Source of the DNA: Glossina fuscipes
Lineage: Eukaryota > Arthropoda > Insecta > Diptera > Glossinidae
Direction of reading: 5' to 3'
Length of the DNA stretch: 64,000 bases
Assembly: GCF_014805625.2 (NCBI RefSeq)
Contig: NW_023998464.1
Location: 6,518,611-6,582,610, forward strand
Below, piece by piece: positions 55,601 through 64,000 of the stretch. Position numbers and translations under genes: made by a program. The notes beneath the pieces were generated by a model. That model searched no databases. It saw only the letters and a list, made by a program, of their open reading frames with translations, and had not been told where the DNA came from. How positions within the stretch are numbered: position 1 is the stretch's first letter; each line of letters begins with the position of its first letter.

Positions 55601-56090
55601 TGATTAAGCGAATATTTAATTGATGTAGAAGCCATAGGCTCAGGATTTAATAGCTTTTTGCTGGGAATGGAGATAATAGACCCAGAATTTAATGTCTTTT
55701 TGTTTGGTGCCGCGACAGGAGTGTCACGATTAGGTTGCTTAATTGGGGGGAGGCAAGCTCGAAAATTCTTCAAATGAAAGGGTGAAATTTTTTGCTTGGT
55801 TGGGCATAGGTACTTTGAGAGAAGGAATAAACTTTGGATTTAACACAATCCGCAGCATGTTTTTTGCATTTTAAATGATGAGTGAGATCATTGAGCATGC
55901 TTTTGACTAGCTCAAATTGTGTCAGTGTAACCAAAACGCAATACTTGAGACACTGTTAAATCGGATCGATGCAAGGTTTAACATGGTTAATGCTATCTAT
56001 TCAAATGTGTGAAGGTAAAGTTTTCTCCAACAAAATTTATACCAAGTTTGTCCAACGTCACACGAGAATTGGTAACATTATCAAATATGG
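55528..56090 (-). pseudogene. LINE ORF1 (gag-like) remnant
   Basis: The minus strand reads VTNSRVTLDKLGINFVGENF (56080-56020), then CLKY and, one frame on, RFGYTDTI (a CCHC knuckle split by a frameshift near 55950), LNDLTHHLKCKKHAADCVKS (second knuckle-like part), VYSFSQSTYAQPSKKFHPF. A serine/proline-rich tail follows (55773-55528: RDTPVAAPNKKTLNSGSIIS and so on). Zinc knuckles followed by a polar tail are typical of I-clade ORF1, which binds the element RNA. Confidence 0.65.
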
Positions 56091-56099
56091 AGAAATTTG

Positions 56100-59000
56100 G
56101 AGAAATGACAAAATTTCTTAAACTTTGAAGAAATTTGATAAAGATTCAAACAATAATAAACCTTTTTAGGAAGCTCTAGTTAGAATCACTTTTTCGGCAA
56201 AAGCGGAGCATATAAATTATAAACGCATTATTAAGTGGTGCATTAGCAGCAATCAAAATTGCCGTTGATGCGTCGGCTGTAATTATTTTTACTTTTTAAT
56301 AGAAATAAAGAAGTTTTTAATGTTAGGACAAATTATTGTCAAGTTTTATTATAGGCAAAGCACAGTTCCTGTGTTGAATGAAAATTGAATATCCACCTCT
56401 GTACAAAGCATAAGTTCTGGCTGTGGGGAGCGAGGATATAAACGGTTGTGCAACTATACAGACCCAAAAAGGAGTATAACTTATAAACAGCCAAATGATG
56501 AAACTTGGAAGATGTGATGTTGTAGGTTGAGTACCATGAATACGCCGGACGGATGCTAAAGTTGCCCCCGTTTTTAGCTTTTCTCAATATTTCTATCATT
56601 ATTCGAATTCGGCAAAACACGTGCGTCCAAAACACGGCCGTTGTTTATTGAAATTTTTCCTACACTAGAAAGTTGTCCAATTTTTTTAACAAGTTTGGTA
56701 AACTTGTTTTTTTCTTGCAGATTGTCTCAGAGCAAACATTTCTTTTTATGAACTCTTGGCGTAAATATTGGCAAAATCTATGTTTATTTGTAAACAATGT
56801 AAATAATGTAGACAAATGTAAACAAATAAAAATGTGCGAAACACACACGGTACTACTTTTACAGCAACAAAGTGTAAGCGAATATAGACCTAACGAATCA
56901 GCAAAGTAAACAAGTTAATTTGCAAGCATACGTAGCATATTATGGATGGCATTTGTGGATATAAAACATATTGTGGACGACATTTGTGGATATAACAGGT
57001 ATTGTGGATGGCATTTGTGGATATAACAGGTATTGCGGTCGCCTGGATTAAAGAGAAAGCATTCTTATCGAGTTTATATGAAAAATATAACATCTCAGAA
57101 CATTGGCATCCCTGTTATGTATAAGTGACATACCAAAGCAAATTTTACTCTCAAAAATGTTTCCATAAGAAACAATAAATATTTCCATAAGAAACATTAC
57201 TCTCAAAAAATTAAACAGTTCTTTTTCAATTTTCATAGAGAAAAACTTTCTACGAAAATTTTCATAAGAATAAAAATTTTCATGAGCAAAATATTATCGT
57301 TGCGATTGGATGTAAGAGTGCGCTGATTTCGGCAGAAAAAAAAGGAAAACTCAACTTTTTAGTAAATTGGAAAATATTGGAGTGCAGTGTGAGCAGTGTG
57401 AAATACTAAAAAATAATTGAATTCTGCACTGTGTGCAAAAAATTTGCAATACAAAAATATGCAACTAGAATTAAACTGTAAAATAAATTAGAGAAAATCG
57501 AAATACTTAAACGAAAAAATTTGGAAAATTCGATAATATTTCACACATGTAGAAGGAAAAGAATTTTCATTTATTAATGCTTTCGTTTTCTATTCTGGTG
57601 GGATCGACCACCACCCTAGGCAACCTATAAAGCAAACAAAATAATAACAAAACAATAGGCCTTTGCCGGGCTTAGAAGAAAAATGTTATGACAACAAATA
57701 CAACGAATTTGTGAAAAAAATATAAATACATAAAATAAAATACATAATATAACTAAATAAAAAAAAAATTTTTAAACGAACAGCGGGGACTAACCACAAC
57801 AAATTAAGAAACTTAATATCAACAATAATGAATGGGTATTTATAGCATGTACGCGTTTTTTGCAGATGTTAATGGAATTTGTCATTGTGTCCTTACAATA
57901 TTAAAAATATTAAAAATATTGTGTCCACGAAATTTGCCAGAGGGAAATCTTTTAACTGATAAAACATTCGCGCTTACATACGAAAACCTCTCAACATATC
58001 CACCTACTACTTAAAATTAATTTAGAAAAGCAATCTCTTCCTTCTTTCTATTCTCAAAAATACATCTCTTTCTCACTTTTAATTTAATTTCTCAAAAAAT
58101 AAATACTTCAATTATTTAATGTTTTTTGTGTGTATATAAATATATATGCCTTCGCCTCCGAACTACTCTGAGGTATTGGAAAGTACGGCAAGGTAAGCAA
58201 ATTTTTTACTAAAGGTAAATAAAATTTATATAAGGGAGTTAATGTGTTGAAGAAATTAAAAAAAGAAAAATGCTTTTCTCTACGCACCTTTTGAAACCAA
58301 AATTGTCCCCCGCTTCATGCGCTGGGGTATGGTCGAGTTTGGTATGGCAAACCGAGATCACTAGAAAAACGGCGACAAGCTAATATTTCTGCAAATTGGG
58401 TACAGTGATTCATGCACTAAAGTAAATCGAGAAGTTTGCACAGAATATATATCGTCTAGGCGAAAGCTTCTGTGAGATTTGTGTACATTTCACCCAAAAT
58501 ATTTATATAAACTAGCTGATCGAGAAATCTTGAGGTTATATTGTATTTTGCGCGTCTTGCTTGTTGGATTTAGTTAAAGCCTTGGTTTAGTCGATTCTAA
58601 TAAACGGGTTAAAGGCTAAATTAATTATTCAAGTCCGCATATTCTTTAAAATAGTGTTGTGGTGGCTGATTGTGGTTGCTGTGCATTATTCGAGAGGGTA
58701 AGCACCTAAGAAGACGGTAACGTGGAATGGAATTTGGAAAATCGTACAACGCTTTCAATTAGAATAAGGTACTGGAACGATATCTTAAGGCAAAGAAGTC
58801 GACAAGTTTTTTCGAAAAATTTCTCTTGTTGCTTGCAATAGTGATAGGTATTCAAGATTCGTCTGTGATCGCTTTGATAAAAAAATAACAGAAAACGCTG
58901 CTATATATGAAGAGTTTAGATGTGCAAAGCAGTGATATCATCATCATATGTTTGTATATTTTTTCAAGCATAACTTTTCAATTGCAAATAAAAGCAAAAA

Positions 59001-61630
59001 TGAAAATCAAAACGGAAAAAATACATAAGAAAATAACTGTTGCCCTGGGACGAACCTTAAATTTTGGTCAATAAAAGTAAACACAATAAACTTCCTGTCG
59101 TCTATTGTAACCTATTAATAATGCAATCCAAATTAAATTAAATTAGCTAGCACTTTGTTACGGAGTTAGCAGCATCACACGTATGTATAGGTTTGTTGGA
59201 AGGGGGGAGTTGCAATGGTGCGTTTTATTTCCTTGGAGTTTTCTATTATGTCTACAGCCTTCTTAATTTTGATTCTCACAGTTTGCTTTCTCCCCAATTA
59301 TTTTTCCCTAAATATACTTAGTGCTTGAAATTGACGCAACTTCTTGAAAAAGACGAAATCGATATAGATATACAGAAACAGACGCTATGTTGTCGTCATT
59401 TTTTACATTTTAACATTATTCCCTGTGCAACTGCAATTTAATCTAAAAAATGACGATATTTTTGCAAGCGAAGGCAAGTGAGGCTTTCGTTAAAAGGCCC
59501 GAACATTAGTACAATTCTTTTCTCTGTTAGACTACAAATCTTGGCGTCCGCTCGAAACGCTGCCTTACCACCTATTAGGAAAATGCTTACGAACTGAAAG
59601 CTATGGCAATGAGTGATTAGCATGACCCGAAGGATGCGAGAAATATTTATATCATTGGAGCTCATTCCAACTTTATTATTTTGTTGAGAATGCAACATAT
59701 ATTTCATAAATACTAATCTGTTTCCGTTTTTATTGGGAAAAAAAGTCATATGAACACATTGTAAAAGCTGGAGTGGGTTACGTTGCGTTTGTTTCGATAG
59801 TTAAAAATTGCCGGTTCATGGAAACAATAGTCCTTAAACTTGTACTCGAGAAGGTATTTGCAGTATTTGTAAAAGCGTAAAGGTCCATCGAGATTTTTTT
59901 ATAGTATGGTAAAGTATCTTATAAAAAATCGAAAAGCAAAAATAGGGCGAAAATCATTTGCAATTGGACCAATTACCATTGCAATTACTTCTCTACTTTT
60001 CCGTTGGTTTATTGCTTACTGCTTTCTTGTCAATCTTCGAGAAAAAAATAATTAAGGTTATTTAGAAAGACAATTTTATGGTCTTGGGATTGCAGATTAA
60101 TAGTAAAATATGTATAATAAAAAATCTGTTGCGCCGTGAAATTGCGCTTGGTATTCCCTTCTCTCGAAAGGGGAGGTGGCTGAGCACTTGGACCAAACGT
60201 TAAATCTATCTGTATATCTTCTATATAATCCGTACTAGGTTTTTGATATACATTTCTAGTTCTTGACTTAGAAGACTCAATGTAATTTAGATAACTCTGC
60301 TAAATATTGTCTGTGTTCGTACATCATTCTTCATGTATATACTTTCCTCCGATACTTGAATTTTCAAACTAATATTTAAGCCGATAAAAGAAATCGCGAA
60401 AAAAATCACGAGATATGTTTGCTCCTGCTTTTGAATTGTAAACAATTTCCTAAATTTCTTCCACACTCCCTTCTGAATTCATATATTTTTCGTATGTTTC
60501 GATAGTTTTGCCAGCTTTCATTTTTATTTTGAACTATACCTCCAAAATGGAATGCTTGAGTGCAACAGGGGGGCATATTTTTCGATAAGTTAATTTGACC
60601 ATTATATGTGAAGAAATTATTTAAATATTTTTCTTTCTTTTGGCTTCGATGATAACGGTAAAGAATATTCCACGCATATCTGCTCTTGCTGCATAACGTG
60701 AAGGACGATGTTGAAGCGATATCATATGCAAACAATTTCTTTTAAGGAGGCGATTGATATCTAACGAAATTAAAATTAATCGATTCGATGACAGCGCTAG
60801 CGTAACTCGCAAAAATAAAAAGTAAAGGAAACTGTTATTCGCCTTCATTCCGGTTCCCTTTCGTTTAACCTGTTCACACATAATTGTTGAAGAAATGGTA
60901 CAAAAAAATTAGAATTGTTAGTACAAAAAAAATAAATAAGTAAGTAAATTAATCATTATTAGAACAACAGTTTCCATTAAATAATTAAAATAGTAAAAGC
61001 TTCATTTATTGACTTGATTTAGTACCTTATATTGTGAACTCAACCTTTTATGCTTAACATACCAACAGTGTCTGACTTTTTATTGAATTACAATATTTAA
61101 TATACAATGAATTTAGAGACCGTCTGACTCATCGCCATTATAAAAACGCATATGTATGCCACCTATATTTTATATGCTTATATATATACATATACGTATA
61201 TGTATAAATATTTTCACACAGAAGCTTACACTTGTTTATTAAAAAGAATAGGTGGACATATGCATGGAGGGAAAATGTAAGAGTTCATATGAAGTGTGTT
61301 TAACAATGGATGTTTTTTTTAAGATGTTCGGCTAGACACAGTGTTAATCGGAAACATCGTTATATCATATATGCAACAAATAAAATTGCTTTTGCGGTTA
61401 ACTCATAGTTTGTTATTTCGATGGGAGCGCGAAGTCGCCTCGGTTGCTTTTCTCAGGTCTATTCATAGAGACGTATATTTATTTTGTATGCACATGCGTG
61501 TGGTTTATGTTATTTGGTTTACCGGAAATACTTGTCGGGCTTTTTAGGTGATATATAACAGCCCGGAAAGCATTTATTTTTATGTGCGTGCAAATAAAGT
61601 CTAGAAAAGAAAGAAATCTTAAGAGAAAGG
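56100..61630. other. long non-coding stretch
   Basis: No gene is supported in 5.5 kb. The 98-, 103- and 109-codon minus frames (56339, 59438, 60406) have no motifs, splice context or family resemblance. It contains the minisatellite at 56936-57030 and short TA runs (58130-58150, 61180-61205). Confidence 0.5.
56936..57030 (+). repeat. minisatellite, 28-34-bp unit, about 4 copies
   Basis: The words ggatggcatttgtggatata and acaggtattgtgg recur at about 56942, 56976, 57008 with small differences (gacgacatttgtggatata in the second). Confidence 0.9.
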
Positions 61631-61636
61631 AAATCT

Positions 61637-62265
61637 TTAATTACTTAATGATTTCAAATTGACATAAAAAATTTGGTTATATGGTGCTCGTTGAATTGTA
61701 TGAAATAACCTAAAAAAATGCAAGAAGCTTTCTTTCTCAAGGGGGAGGTCATTTAATATTGAATATTTTATCGAGTCACATAAGTTGGAAAACGTAAATT
61801 TGTTCATCGATTTAAGGATTCTATTTGACAAAAGATAACGTTTCAATTTGAACGTTGAGCTTTCTTAAAGTGTAGCTGGGCCGCCGTTAGGTTTCTTTAA
61901 AATGCGGTCCAAAGAGTTCAAGGATTCTTAAATTACAAAAAGGCTATACATGTGCTTGGTTATACCAATACTTGAGCATGCCTGCCTGGTGTTATGTGGA
62001 TTCATTTGAATCCGTTCAAAAGCAATGCTTGCTGCTTGCCGCTAGGAATTTGGCCTGGGACTCCATCATCTCTTTGCCTCCTTATGAAAATAGGTTGCTT
62101 CTGTTATTCTTACCACTGCTTGAGAAACGTAAACTCATTCTTGGTGTTATCTTCTTAACTAGGTTACTAAATGGTATTGTCGATTCGCCCACATTACTTG
62201 GTGAAATAAACCTTAATGTCCCTAATTGATTCTCTAGGAACTTTACCTTCATAACGCTTAGTCAA
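61637..62265 (+). mobile_element. LINE family B, copy 4 (internal fragment)
   Basis: 61637-62235 is close to 45237-45830, including LPPYENRLLLLFLPLLEKRK, LILGVIFLTRLLNGIVDSPT, LLGEINLNVPN. It begins abruptly in the RT palm/thumb and breaks off at about 62265 (cttagtcaat) before the 3' UTR. Lack of a 3' end means it was cut by later rearrangement and is not simply a 5' truncation. Confidence 0.9.
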
Positions 62266-62374
62266 TCCAAATGCAAAAGTGATATGGATTAGTTCGGCGA
62301 CACGTTCCAAATTTACAATTTCTTTTGCATTTTTGTTAAATTTGCTTGAGGTAATGAGTATAAAACATTCCAAA

Positions 62375-62675
62375 ACGAGAGGAAAAGTGGATTGTATACG
62401 GGAATGATCTTGATTCAACATTGTTGAATCCGCACAAATAACGGCAAAGCGTGAATTGACGCCGAGGAATGGTTCGTGTTTCAAGGCTTTAAAAAGAAGT
62501 GCTGAATTATGAGCATCTCTAATCGCTAGTGTCAACAATGGAAGCGTTCAGAAGTGACCAATGTAATAAAAAAGGCATCGACTTTATTGCGGCAACGTCA
62601 GAACCACACGGGTATTACCCGCTCAATGAAAGTTGAAAAAGTCTTGTAAGAAAGGTTTGATGCGTCCACCCGATT
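62375..62675 (-). repeat. dispersed 300-bp repeat D, copy 1
   Basis: Shares ordered blocks with 63680-63970: gag(a/g)ggaaaagtg, gttgaa(t)tccgcacaaa, gaatg(g/a)tt...gtttcaaggctttaaaa, gagcatctctaa, gtcagaagtg-like and gcaacgtcag. The minus strand keeps an open frame (RDAHNSALLFKALKHEPFLG, VNSRFAVICADSTML) partly shared with copy 2, so it may derive from a transposon coding region. Family unknown. Confidence 0.7.
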
Positions 62676-62699
62676 AGTTAGATTTTTCTCCATCCAGCT

Positions 62700-63679
62700 G
62701 CATTTCTTTCATTTTGTGGAAAGCTACATTAATTTTGTTAAACTCAATTCAAACGAGACCTTTGAAAATTCATTGCTAAGCTTGTATGGACTTTCTTAGC
62801 TATGAGCTTACTTTCTTTGTCTTTTCTTCCCGATCGTTCTTTATTAGTATACTTAAGAACTAGGGAAATAAACTTCAGAAATAAATTTAATATTTTCAAT
62901 ATTAACCTGATTTGTTATTAGAATGTGAAAGGGTCGGAAAGGGGCAGAGGGGGCGTACATAAAATTCGTCTCAAAACGAAAAAAGTTCTCTTGTTATTGA
63001 CAGAACTTTAAAAATTATATATGTAATGAGTTATTCATTAATGCAGTAAATGTAGGTCATCCTTCGTTCCGTTTCGCTTGCTGATAACAGATTGAACATT
63101 ATTGAAATCATATTAATTGCACGCAAAATTATACATGTAAGACGATTACTTCAATTATATTTTTATACCCGCTACTAAAGAATGAAAGTATGCTAGATTT
63201 GGCCTTTCAATTCTACTATCCCAACAAACGGAAGGAAAAATAGCGGAGACTGTGTATTGCGTATGAATGTCTGATCAGCTTAAGACTATGAGTCGGCTTA
63301 GTTTTGGCTGTTGAAACTTAATTTACATACTCTTAGTTAAAGGCCGCTATATGTGTTGACGCAAAAATAAAATAGTCTGGATTCCCAATAAATGGCTACA
63401 GAGTTTCGTGTAACTTTGCAAAAACTTTGTAGTATTTGTTACTGCTACTTCAACCGGGAGTTCGTATACTTTGAAAAGGATACAAAATTCCAGAAAATCA
63501 CTTATGTAAAATCACTTTGAACGAAACATTGCGATGCGCAGGAATGGGGAAACCTTCACGGTATTTATAGTTGTAGCTGCTTTTTCAAAATCAGCGGTAC
63601 GCTAATAGTTTAGTCGCCTTCTCTCTTGATATTCCGTTTCTCCAGACGCGTCATGAACTCCGGTTGAGGACGGGAGACG
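62700..63679. other. non-coding stretch between the two D repeats
   Basis: Includes 63150-63320 (tttatacccgctactaaaga, aaagtatgctagattt, gatcagcttaagactatgag), which resembles a common fly dispersed repeat of the TATACCCG...ACTAGATT type. No gene. Confidence 0.45.
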
Positions 63680-63970
63680 AAAAGTGAATTGCACACGACA
63701 ATAACGTGCGAAAAAGATCATTATTTAAAATGGTTGAATTCGCACAAACGGTTTGATGCCAAGGAATGATTTCCGTTTCAAGGCTTTAAAACGAAGTACT
63801 GCATTGTGAGCATCTCTAACCTGTTAGCAGCAACAACTAAAGCGTCCAGAAGTGCCCAATCCAAAACGCATCGCCTTTATTGGGGCAACGTCAGACACAC
63901 TTGGATCTTATTCACTCAATAAAAGTTGAAAAACTTTCTTAGAAAGGATTGATGCATTCGATTTTGAAAG
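63680..63970 (-). repeat. dispersed 300-bp repeat D, copy 2
   Basis: Direct-orientation partner of 62375-62675, diverged by substitutions and small indels. It reaches close to the window edge. Confidence 0.7.
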
Positions 63971-64000
63971 GATTGAAAAGTTCGATTTTGCTCCCTCCAA

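Larger units (their letters stand above)
51640..56090 (-). mobile_element. I-clade non-LTR retrotransposon, copy 2, with mosaic 5' half
   Basis: On the minus strand the order is ORF1 remnant (56090-55528), an endonuclease-like section (about 55600-54640), the I-clade linker (54624-54290), RT (54276-53500), connection and RNase H (to 52400), the C-terminal CCHC-like motif (about 52130) and the 3' UTR (51956 to about 51640). The C-terminal half is 80-90% identical by eye to copy 1 at the protein level. The endonuclease section does not resemble that of copy 1, so the element is probably a recombinant or carries a nested insertion. Confidence 0.85.

Noticed and set aside
59438..60881. Minus-strand frames of 86-109 codons
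   Set aside because: Ordinary random frames in AT-rich sequence, with no motif, no intron signals and no similarity recognised.

Overview
This is an AT-rich, intron-poor nuclear segment from a fly (Diptera, most likely Brachycera/Schizophora). The evidence is a MADF-BESS gene of the insect regulatory type, introns of about 50-70 bp, and I-, R1- and CR1/jockey-type non-LTR retrotransposons with short A/T tails. The species cannot be named from sequence alone. Only about 6 kb codes for intact host proteins. The rest is decayed retrotransposons, short tandem repeats, dispersed repeats and a large number of broken pieces of host genes.

Layout. 1-3571: decayed I-clade LINE. 5.4-7.2 kb: a LINE 3' end and a pseudogene of the SWI/SNF subunit moira/SMARCC. 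8.3-19 kb: gene-poor sequence with several exon-like coding scraps I cannot name, a 52-bp minisatellite family and a 50-bp exact copy of the start of the MADF gene that lies at 28.6 kb. 20.6-21.9 kb: internally deleted R1-like LINE. 22.4-23.2 kb: SLU7 splicing-factor pseudogene that keeps introns. 23.7-30.3 kb: the genic core, with DPH1 (minus), a two-exon double-MADF/BESS gene (minus) and a HACD very-long-chain hydroxyacyl-CoA dehydratase (plus). 32.9-37.2 kb: a dense array of broken host-gene pieces, namely ABCC10-like, RERG-like GTPase, CYFIP/Sra-1, cytochrome P450, condensin Cap-D2 and thymidylate kinase. 37.7 kb: a 100-N assembly gap, followed by the 53-bp minisatellite. 38.7-41.4 kb: two head-to-tail CR1/jockey-type LINE copies. 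42.2-43.8 kb: intact six-exon NFS1 cysteine desulfurase (minus). 44.4-47.3 kb: two more LINE remnants. 48.4-50.9 kb: unnamed coding scraps. 51.6-56.1 kb: the best preserved I-clade LINE (minus), with a 666-codon open RT/RNase H frame and an apparently mosaic 5' half. 56.1-64 kb: mostly non-coding, with a minisatellite, one more LINE fragment and a pair of 300-bp dispersed repeats.

The four intact genes are unrelated housekeeping or regulatory functions (diphthamide synthesis, fatty-acid elongation, Fe-S cluster assembly, a DNA-binding regulator) and show no operon-like relationship. The most unusual feature is the number of unrelated host-gene fragments packed together. Several keep spliceosomal introns, so they arose by DNA-level duplication or capture and not by reverse transcription. 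Two are fused in one open frame (P450-CYFIP), and two unrelated exons are joined across one intron-like spacer (CYFIP-RERG). A Helitron-like or other fragment-capturing element, or repair-driven segmental patchwork, would explain this, but I could not find element termini or a transposase/Rep-helicase gene.
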